Below are positions 56,101 to 64,000 of a stretch of DNA of 64,000 nt, in pieces. How positions within the stretch are numbered: position 1 is the first letter of the stretch; each line of letters starts with the position of its first letter. Made by a program: the position numbers and the translations under genes. The notes under the pieces are model-generated. The model made no database searches, was not told the origin of the DNA, and saw only the letters and a program-made list of their open reading frames with translations. Where the stretch lies: positions 361,094,377-361,158,376 of the forward strand of contig NC_066583.1 of the NCBI RefSeq assembly GCF_024323335.1. Direction: 5' to 3'. The DNA is from Lathyrus oleraceus (lineage: Eukaryota; Streptophyta; Magnoliopsida; Fabales; Fabaceae).

Positions 56101-58283
56101 GAGATGCAATTTGTTTTGTTTAACTAATGTTGATTGTGTTGTAGGTCCTTGGGTGGCTAGCTCACTTGAGTTGTTGGCTTATATGTTGTACATTGGGATT
56201 GTCTGTTTGTTGTTCACTGTTTGGTTGTCTGTCTAAACATAATACTAATTGTTTAGCTTTTCATACAGGTACTTTAGCTGCTCAAGTTCATTATTGAACT
56301 TTGCTTTGCTTGTGGTTGGCATACCACTTAGGTAACTTCTTAACTCCATGTAGTCTGGAAGACCTGCTGTTTTTGGCAGGCACCTGTCTGAAGTCCTCCT
56401 TAAGAGGCAATGTCTGTGTATGTTTATTTTTGTGCTTAAGACCTCCTTGTCGAGGCATACAGGTGAAGTCCTCCTAAGTGAAGAGGCATTGGCAGATAGA
56501 AGGGATGTGCAATCCATCCCCTGCTATTCAGTTGAGTCATTCATATTGCTCGCACTACGTGCTGATGCATTTGAATAAACACCCAAGATCATTGTATATC
56601 GAGTCAGTCATGTGGAGTAGAGTTCCTCATTCTGGACTCCCACACTTTCATTGATTCAAGCTCACCCAAGCCAGGGTTAAGAGCTATGAGGCATAATCCT
56701 CATTTCCCATTTCATCTGCTTCACCCTAACTCTCAATGTTAGGGTTAAGAGCTCAAAACACCCATTAACAGAACCGGCTTGTTTGTCGAGGTTGATATGA
56801 CCCCTTGACTAAAGCCTAACCTTGATTGAGCCTCTTGATTGTGTATAGTGTGTGCTAATTGATTGATTGTGATTGTTTGTGCTTACTTTGCATATTGTTC
56901 TTGCATACTGCTTTTGCATGTTATTGCATATTGCTTTTGCATTTGTTATTTGCTTTGCTTGAGGAGTCAGATGTAAGACCATTGATTAGCCATCTGTTTC
57001 CTGTTCCTATTGGGGAGTTGGATTTAAGACCATTTATTGGCACTCCATTTCCTTTCCTGTTTTGTCTTTGTGGAGTCAGGTGTAAGACCATGGATTGGCT
57101 ACCTTTTTTCTATTTTGTTTCTTTTGGTGGAGTCAGGTGTAAGACCAGTGATTGGCTACTTGTTTTCTATGTTACTTTGTAGAGTTGGACGTAAGACCAT
57201 TTATTGGCACTCCGTTTCCCGTTCCGTTTTCGGAGTTGGATGTAAGACCATTTATTGGCAATCTATTTCCATCTTTATTTCTTTTTGAACCTTGCTTGTC
57301 TGCTTATTTCTTGTTGCCTTTTCCAAAGGAATCACTTGGATCATCTATATATGATCCCAAGAGGAACTCCTAAGAAGTTTTGCTCCTCATCCTCCCACCT
57401 TTTTCTTCTTTAAACCTCCATTTGCATGTTAACTCAAACCAGAAAACTATTGTGCAAACATTTTCACTTGCTTTTCAAAACTAGAAACCTAGGCCTTATG
57501 CCTTTGATTTTCAAACTTCACTTTCATATTACTTCTTCTGAATTGAATTCTAATCATACTTTGACTTCTTTTGTGAATAATTCTAATTGACTAATTCCAC
57601 TCATTCAATTGTTTTGTGGCTTTGTCCATTCTTTAATCAAGTTTTCATACATTAGCCATAGATCTTAGTTATCTTAGTGGTTGATGTGAATCTCACCTTT
57701 TGTCCATAGTGATTGAATTGTAAGACTTCCTTGCTTATTATAGGGCATTGGTCCCTCACTAGCAAGTTGAAGTTGTTCTCACATGGTGGACTTGTGGTTG
57801 TATAGGTTGAGTTTTCTCCCGTGGAAAACGAAAGACCTTAGGGCTTTTGTTTTAAAATCAATTCACCCATGTTTTGGAAATCTTTTAGCCGAACTATGAG
57901 GTTTTGATCCTGTAAAGGTACGTAGGCAATGGTTATCCATCCAAACACAAAAATAATAAAAATTTGTATATTCTTTTCTCACCTCTTCCCTCATGTTTGC
58001 ACAATAAATTTTCATAAACAATAATCTGATACAACAAGTTGTGAAAAGGGTTCCCTAGGAGTACCTAGGATGCTTTGGGTGCCTAACACCTTCCCTTTGC
58101 ATAATTACCCCCTTACCCAGATCTCTGTACCCCTTTTATTAGTTTTCTTTGCAAAACTTCTTAGGCTTTTGTTCGCTTTTTAGCCATTCCTTTGGATAAA
58201 TAAAAGTGAGGTGGCGACTCTACCTTGTATGATTTACCTTGGATCTAATCAATATTTCCGATGGTGACGAATACACCGCTATA
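53181..58283 (+). repeat. Ogre-5 5' LTR (~5.1 kb)
   Basis: Starts TGTAAGACCCCAATTTTG. The end is placed at CACCGCTATA by alignment with the solo LTR end CACCGCTACA; TATA instead of TACA breaks the usual CA end. It contains subrepeats (56965-57270), the conserved block GGGTGCCTAACACCTTCCC (~58078) and TGGCGACTCTACC ~70 bp before its end. No gene; a small GC-richer patch is at 54950-55060. Promoter not located. Confidence 0.9.
56965..57270 (+). repeat. LTR subrepeats of Ogre-5, ~five 60 bp units
   Basis: Units with GAGTCAGGTGTAAGACCA or GAGTTGGATGTAAGACCATT followed by ATTGGC and a CCTTTTC-type stretch. The period keeps three frames open, producing repetitive spurious reading frames. Homologous, inverted in orientation, to units in the solo LTR and Ogre-4 LTR. 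Confidence 0.85.
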
Positions 58284-58289
58284 GAAAAG

Positions 58290-58307
58290 TGGCGAATCTG
58301 TTGGGGA
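58290..58307 (+). other. Ogre-5 primer binding site
   Basis: TGGCGAATCTGTTGGGGA, six bases after the LTR end, matching the Ogre-4 PBS at 15 of 18 positions. Two G-to-A type differences may be damage. Expected to pair with the primer tRNA 3' end. Confidence 0.8.
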
Positions 58308-59284
58308 TTTATGTTCCTAGTGGGTTTGCCAACTTTTCACAATTGTTATGATATATTGTTTATGACATATTTTGGTGCAATTTGGGATTATTGTATTGTT
58401 TGTAATGATTGATTTGCATGATATATCAATTGCTTGCTTGCTTGGTGATATCTGTGAGATGAGTTCTATACCCGAACTCGAGTGCACCTTATGATAGGAG
58501 AATGGCATAGTCTCGTCGGCTTGTGTGGAGTTATTCCTTATCAAGTTGACTTGCGAGTCCATTCACTTGGTGGAGGTCATGTTGGATTAATAATGTCACA
58601 CTAGTTATTGGTGGTTAGACATTATTCTTTCAATGTGTGCCGTAGAAGCCAAGGACCTTAGTTTACCAAACCCATCTTGGCCTATTTTTAGGACGTAGTG
58701 CGGAGGTCGTTCAGATGTAAGATCTGATGCGATTGTTACGCGATACTACACTCATAAGAGTCTCTCTTGAGAATATTTTTGGAATACGAGTATTCATTCC
58801 TCCGATAATATTTGAAAGATGGGACGATGACTATGGGAACCTCTGGTAGAACATGTTCGGCAGGTTTAAACCATAGTACACTCCCTTTGGGTGGTCCTTA
58901 ACTGAGACTCCATGCTCGTGACTCACAACAAACCCGTGATTCATGGTTGATCCGTTCAGACATCCTTAATATCAATGGAACCTGGGTGTTGATAAGGTGT
59001 AAACCATAATCCACCAAAACGGAGGATTGATATTAAGGAGGTTTGAATCGTTCGTATATCGTTAATATCAATGGAACTTGGGTGTCGATAAGGTGAAAAC
59101 TATAATCCACCAAAATGGATGATTGATATTAAGGATAATACGAGCTATCCCATGACCTTTGTCTGGTGTGCTTTGCTTGATCCTTGAGTGTGATTGTTGC
59201 ATTCATGCATTCATCTGCATCTATATCATCAGAAAAAGAAAAATTTCAAGGAACTTAAGGGGTTTATTTGCAAAATATTCAGAT
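58308..59284 (+). other. Ogre-5 5' UTR
   Basis: Noncoding, ~1 kb. Contains a ~95 bp direct repeat with TTAATATCAATGGAACCTGG and AACGGAGGATTGATATTAAG (58965-59040 and 59060-59135). It also holds TTGCATTCATGCATTCATCTGC (shown in part) at ~59197 just before ORF1, with CATCAG downstream as a possible splice acceptor. Confidence 0.72.
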
Positions 59285-60660
59285 ATGGAAAGACAAAAAA
59301 GGCATACAAAGAAGTACAGCTTCAGACAGCCCGATCTGAAAGAGTTAAGGAATCTGACATCTTATGTATTAGATCCCTTGGATTTCAAAGCTCGTTTTGG
59401 GAAGCTTCTGCCTCTGCTGACTACTCAGGTTGACGAAGGGTTGATGGGTACTTTGGTTCAGTTCTATGATCCTCTGTATCACTGCTTCACTTTTCCAGAC
59501 TTTCAGCTATTGCCTACCCTTGAGGAGTATGCGCATCTCGTGGGTATTCCGGTTCTGGATCAGGTGTCGTTCAGTGGCTTGGAGAGTATTCCTACTTCTC
59601 GAGAGATCGCAGACTTGTTGCACATAGATGAATCCTTGGTTAAAGCTCATATGACGACCAAAGGTGGGATTCAAGGTCTCCCTTCTGAGTTCCTCATCGC
59701 TCAAGCTACCGTTTATGGGAAGGCCATGAGTGAGGATGCCTTTGAAGCCATATTTGTGCTTCTCACCCATGGATTGGTATTGTTCCCTAACATCGACAAA
59801 TTTGTGGATGTGAACGCTATTAGGATCTTCTCTGTTCTTAATCTCGTTCCGACTTTGTTGAGTGATACTTATGTCTCTTTGCATCTGAGGAATGTGAAGG
59901 GTGGTGGCGCTATTGTGTGCTGTTTGCCTCTGTTGTATAAGTGGTTTATTTCTCACTTACCTCAGATGCTTGCCTTCAAGGAAAACAAAGGATGTCTACG
60001 GTGGTCCACGAGACTCATGTCTCTCACTAATGATGATATCTCTTGGTATGATCGTGCATATGACGGTGTCCAGATTATTGATTCTTGTGGTGAATTCTCC
60101 AATGTGCCTCTTCTTGGTACATGTGGTGGAATTAGCTACAACCCTATCTTAGCACGTTGTCAGCTTGGGTTCCCCCTAAAGGATAAACCTAATAACATTC
60201 TGTTAGCAGGTGTGTTCCTTCAGGAGGGTAAAGATCCCCAAGGCTTCAAGAGCAGGATGGTTCGCGCTTGGCGCAAGATTCACAAGAAGGGTAGAAGTGA
60301 GTTGGGTCCGAAGAACTGAATAGCTTTGGAGCCGTACACTACTTGGGTGAGGAAGAGAGCATCTGAGTATCTCATGCCTTATGATTATCCGAGACCTACA
60401 CCTTTGGTTATGGCTGGGCCTTCAACCCTCCCTAATCAAGGCGTAGAGGAGTTGAGAGATGAAGACCTTTCACGTGCTTGGATCCGTGAAAGAGAAGAGT
60501 TGCTGGGCCTTCAACCCTTCCTCAGTCTTCTAAGTTCTGGAAAAGGAGGTATGACAGACTCGCCTAAGAGAAGGCGGATATGGAAGCAGCATATGAGAGA
60601 GAGATCAAGAGGCTTCGTGCAACTTATCTTCCGGCATCCCGAGATTCTAGGGATCCATAG
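59285..60660 (+). pseudogene. Ogre-5 ORF1 (plant mobile domain-like)
   Basis: Start chosen at MERQKRHTKKYSFRQPDLKE; the frame is open to 59159 but that part overlaps the ATGCAT leader. Body: LVQFYDPLYHCFTFPDFQLLP, EEYAHLVGIPVLD, ILLAGVFLQ and CGGISYNPILARCQLGFP, paralleling Ogre-4 ORF1. A TGA at 60317-60319 interrupts, and near 60520 the frame shifts: the true tail continues in another frame as a charged helical stretch (KADMEAAYEREIKRLR) to TAG at 60658-60660, with one more stop. Length ~458 codons. Probably nonfunctional; ORF1 role unknown. Confidence 0.87.
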
Positions 60661-60962
60661 GATGTTTATTTTCCTTTTCTCTTGTAATGATGAACAATGA
60701 TGTACTTCTTTTTCTCAAATATATTTGATGAGATATTTTTCCATATGCGATAAAATGCTTAATATTCAAGAATTTGCAAATAATACCCTAAAGTTCCTTC
60801 GAAAAATAAAAACAAATCATATGTATGAGCATTGCATGCATCATTTGCATAAGCAGGTGTTTGTTCTGGTCTTCTTGTCTGTGGCCTAACTCTGTGCTCT
60901 TCATTTATTTTGAAGATAAGCTGACTCATCGGTACTACACTAGAGCTAACTCGGCAAGATTG
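60661..60962 (+). other. Ogre-5 ORF1-gag spacer
   Basis: AT-rich start, then GCATTGCATGCATCATTTGC (60829-60848) and CATAAGCAG (ending 60856), a possible acceptor. From there the gag frame is already open and encodes HRYYTRANSARLMD, conserved with Ogre-4. Another candidate acceptor is TTTATTTTGAAG near 60915. Confidence 0.6.
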
Positions 60963-63170
60963 ATGGATCATCTCGAGCAAGAGAATCGTGAGCTGAAAGA
61001 GGAAGTCTCCAGACTGAGCGCTTTGATGGAGTCTTTCCTAGCTGCTCAGAGGACTGTGATTTCTGAGGTTGCTTCCTCAGCAGTGCCAGCTGCCAGTGCC
61101 CATTTTGTGCCAACAGCCATGCCATCCGGGTTTCCGTGGGGTATGCCTCCTGGTTTCATGCCTGATATTCCCGCACCAACGTTTGCTTCCATGCCGACAT
61201 CTAGCCTGGTCCTTGTCGTGCCTCCTCCTGTCGTGCATACCATGCCTAGGGTAGACGACACCATATATCATTCTGAGCCGTCTGAGGGCCCAGATTTTCA
61301 TGAGAAGATGGATGCTATGAATGACCAATTTCTTGAACTCCACATGGAATTGAAGACCCTTCGAGGAAAGGACCTCTTCGGCAAGTCTGCTGCCGAACTC
61401 TGTTTGGTTCCCGGTGTGAAAATACCTGACAAATTCAAGGTCCCAAACTTTGAGAAGTATAAGGGGAACACCTTCCCGCTCAGTCACCTGGTTATGTATG
61501 CCAGGAAAATGTCTACTCAAACGGATAATGATCAGCTGCTGATTCATTATTTCCATGACAGCTTGTCCGGTGCTGCACTGTGATGGTATATGAGTTTAGA
61601 CAGTGCAAACATCTGTTCCTTCAATGATCTTGGCGAAGCCTTCATCAAGAAATACAAATATAACGTGGATATGGCTCCCGATCGGGATCAGCTCAGAGCC
61701 ATGTCCCAAAAGGACAAAGAGACATTCAAAGAGTACGCCTAGAGGTGGCGAGAGCTGGCAGCTCAGATTACTCCTCCGCTGGAAGAGAAAGAGATGACCA
61801 AGATATTTCTGAAGACCTTGAGTTCATTTTATTATGAGCGGATGATTGCTAGCGCTCCTTCTGATTTCACCGAAATGGTGAACATGGGGATGTGACTAGA
61901 GGAGGGAGTCCGTGAAGGACGTTTGACCAAAGATGAAGGCTCTTCTAGCAAGCGATATGGGGCGTTTGCGAAGAAGAAAGATGGGGAGGCACATGTTGTG
62001 CAATCCCATGTCAAACCAAGAAGACCCTCTGCCAGAAGGAAGCCCGTGCGTCATGCCAACAATCAACACCAGGTGGCTAATATAGCACCTATTTTCAGGG
62101 ATAATTCGCAATACCAACAACACAATAATCAGCAACCAACTCAGCAATATCAACAACAACATTGCCCTCAGCAACAGGCTTACTAGCCTCGCGGCAACAG
62201 TAATCAAGTGAGTACGGGTTATGAGAGGAAAAAGATCACTTTCGATCCGATTCCGATGTCATACGCAGAGTTGTATCCCTCTTTGATAGAGTGGAAATTG
62301 ATTACTCCCAGGGATCCTCCGGCTGTACCTGCTAACCCTCAGTGGTGGTACAAGCCTGATCAACATTGTGTTTACCACTCTGGTGCTCCCGACCATAATG
62401 TGGACAACTGCTTTCCGTTGAAGACTAAGGTTCAAGACCTTATGAGGTGCGGAATTTTGTGCTTTGAGGACGTTGGTCCCAATGTTAAGAAGAACCCTCT
62501 GCCCGAGCATGGGAAATCAGTTAATATGGTCCAGGGTTGCCCTGGCAAATACAAGGTCAAGTATGTTAGCCATATTCGATAGTCACTTGTTGAGTTGCAC
62601 CGTCTGCTGTGTCAGTACAGTCATCTGGAGCATGATCATGACAAGTGTCGTATCTGCTCTGTCAATCGTCTGGGTTGTCGCCAAGTGCGTAAAGATCTAC
62701 AAGAATTGCTAGATGATGGGACTATCGAGATTCTTCAAAACAGAAATATTGATGAAGACGAACCAGGGGTTAATGTGATTTCTCCTGTATTCAGGATCCC
62801 GGAGCCTGTTGTCATTCGGTATGATGGTAGCAAGCAGAAGGTTTCTCCTGCCTTGATTATCAAGCCTGCTGGCCCTGGGCCTTATTCTTCTGATAAAGCA
62901 ATTCCATTCCTCTATAATGCCGTTGCTGTTGAAGATGGGAAAGAAGTGCCCTTGCCTTCTCCCTCTGTTGTGAACATAGCTGATGTGAGCGGTTTGAACC
63001 GTAGTGGTCGTGTGGTTTCACCTCCGAAGCCTCAGGCTAGAGCTGACTGTGTTGAGCGTCCGGTTGGGAATGCGGTTAATTCTCCGAATCCGGCACCTGT
63101 TGCTAAACCTTCCTCTGTACAAAAGACTCCTACTTCTTCTGTTGGCCCTAGTGGCATTGTGAATGAAGAC
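60963..63170 (+). pseudogene. Ogre-5 gag
   Basis: First conserved Met MDHLEQENRELKEEVSRL begins a short coiled coil. A Pro/Met-rich linker follows (~61090-61250), then the gag core (YARKMSTQTDNDQLLIHYFHD, YMSLDSANICSFNDLGEAF, RWRELAAQITPPL). A Gln-rich stretch at 62060-62185 and the knuckle-like CVYHSGAPDHNVDNC come next. Stops are at 61581-61583, 61740-61742, 61893-61895, 62184-62186 and 62580-62582; all are in one frame with no indel. From 62583 the frame stays open into protease. Confidence 0.9.
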
Positions 63171-64000
63171 TGTGATGAGATGTTGAGGCTCATCAAGAAG
63201 AGTGAGTACAACGTTGTAGACCAGCTTCTACAAACGCCGTCCAAGATCTCCGTATTATCTTTGCTTCTGAATTCAGAACCCCATAGGGAGGCTCTGCAGA
63301 AAGTTTTGGACGTGGCTTATGTTGATCATGATGTCACAATTGAACAGTTTGACAACATTGTTGCAAACATTACTACTTGCAACACTTTGAGTTTTTATGA
63401 CGCTGATCTCCCTGAGGAGGGAAGAGACCACAACATGGCTTTACATATATCCATGAATTGCAAGAACGACGCCATGTCCAACGTGCTGGTGGACACTAGG
63501 TCATCATTGAATGTATTGCCGAAATCCACTCTCTCTAGATTGTTGTATCAAGGGCCTCCCATGAGGCAGATTGGAGTTGTTGTGAAAGCTTTTGATGGGT
63601 CGCGTAAGACTGTGATTCGGGAAGTTGACCTCCTAATCAAGATTGGACCAAGTGATTTCCAAGTTACCTTTCAGGTTATGGATATTCACCCATCATATAG
63701 CTGTCTCCTTGGTAGACCATGGATTCACGAGGCTGGCGCCGTGACGTCCACCCTACACCAAAAGCTGAAATTTGTCAAGAACAAGAAACTAGTTGTGGTA
63801 GGGGGAGAAAAGGCTCTCCTGGTTAGCCACTTGTCTTCTTTCTCATACATTGATGCTGAGGATGAAGTTGGAACTCCTTTCCAAGCTTTATTTATTGCTG
63901 AGCCAATCGAGAAGAGGACTCCTTCATTTGCTTCCTATCGAGATGCGAAACTGGCCATTGAATGTGGTGCAGTTGCTGGTTTAGGAAAAATGATCGAGCT
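63171..64000 (+). pseudogene. Ogre-5 protease (cut by window edge)
   Basis: Same frame as gag. Landmarks are LIKKSEYNVVDQLLQTPSK, ALHISMNCKNDAMSNVLVDT, VVVKAFDGSRKTVI and CLLGRPWIHEAGAVTSTLHQ. The active site reads VDTRSSLNVLP (63489-63515): Gly of DTG is Arg (GGG to AGG), so protease activity is probably abolished. The frame is open to the end of the window. Confidence 0.9.

Larger units (their letters stand above)
53181..64000 (+). mobile_element. Ogre-5: 5' half of a plus-strand Ogre element
   Basis: 5' LTR, PBS, 5' UTR, ORF1, gag and protease in canonical Ogre order, running off the right edge. It is inserted in the Ogre-3 integrase. ORF1 has one stop and a frameshift; gag has five nonsense codons and no frameshift. 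All five stops are TAG or TGA at codons that would arise from CAG or CGA by C-to-T. Confidence 0.93.

Noticed and set aside
53500..56520. Possible host gene fragments in the long stretch before the first coding region of Ogre-5
   Set aside because: The whole stretch lies between the LTR start at 53181 and the PBS at 58290 and matches the layout of the solo LTR; no exon-like coding pattern was seen.
56859..57373. Overlapping plus-strand frames with repeated GVRxKTxxWL/I peptides
   Set aside because: They arise from ~60 bp LTR subrepeats whose period is a multiple of three; they lie inside an LTR and are open in several frames.

Overview
This window looks like intergenic DNA from a large plant nuclear genome. 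The density of Ogre-type (Ty3/gypsy, Tat lineage) LTR retrotransposons with ~4.4-5.6 kb LTRs, an extra ORF upstream of gag and a gag-pol intron points to a legume, most likely tribe Fabeae (pea, vetch, faba bean, lentil or grass pea group). That assignment is inference from element type. I found no host gene, tRNA, rRNA or other cellular gene: essentially all of the 64 kb can be assigned to eight nested or abutting LTR-retrotransposon copies. The element names below are mine.

Left part. Copia-1 (1-8939, minus strand) is a nearly complete, very young Ty1/copia element with an intact 1319-codon gag-pol. It sits 39 bp inside the 3' LTR of Ogre-1 (8940 to ~15020, minus). Ogre-1 keeps its polypurine tract, a 3' UTR with about ten ~105 bp subrepeats, a broken RT-RNaseH-archaeal-type RNaseH-integrase region and the 3' end of the Ogre intron. 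A perfect 14-bp-arm inverted repeat lies where it meets Ogre-2 (about 15050-20585, plus). Ogre-2 is a deletion derivative in which an LTR end is joined directly to the middle of gag, followed by protease, intron and a truncated RT. It abuts Ogre-3 (20586-22937 and 52934-53180, minus), of which a 3' UTR and integrase pieces remain.

Middle part. Ogre-3 integrase is split by Copia-2 (22938-52933, minus; SIRE/Maximus type, 5-bp target duplication ACATG, ~4% LTR divergence). Copia-2 has lost integrase and most of RT, and is itself split by Ogre-4 (25517-49055, minus, ~2.7% divergence over the shared LTR part). Ogre-4 carries 3' LTR, 3' UTR array, pol, intron, protease, gag, ORF1, 5' UTR, PBS and a truncated 5' LTR. 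Its 5' UTR holds a solo Ogre LTR (42294-47849) with a perfect GGTAT duplication.

Right part. The same Ogre-3 integrase is hit again by Ogre-5 (53181 to beyond 64000, plus): 5.1 kb 5' LTR, PBS, 5' UTR, ORF1, gag and protease, cut by the window edge.

How the parts work: in an intact Ogre, ORF1 is a separate upstream protein of unclear role; gag-protease-RT-RNaseH-integrase makes particle and enzymes, with protease joined to RT by splicing; tRNA primes at the PBS and the PPT primes the second strand. Here every Ogre copy carries nonsense or frameshift changes, so all are probably non-autonomous. Only Copia-1 looks potentially competent. The least expected signal is that the 3' UTRs of the three Ogre copies where it is visible are filled with degenerate copies of the 3' half of their own PBS in antisense, that is, sequence resembling the 3' end of the primer tRNA. 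A PBS-like motif is also kept inside U5 of all four Ogre LTR types.
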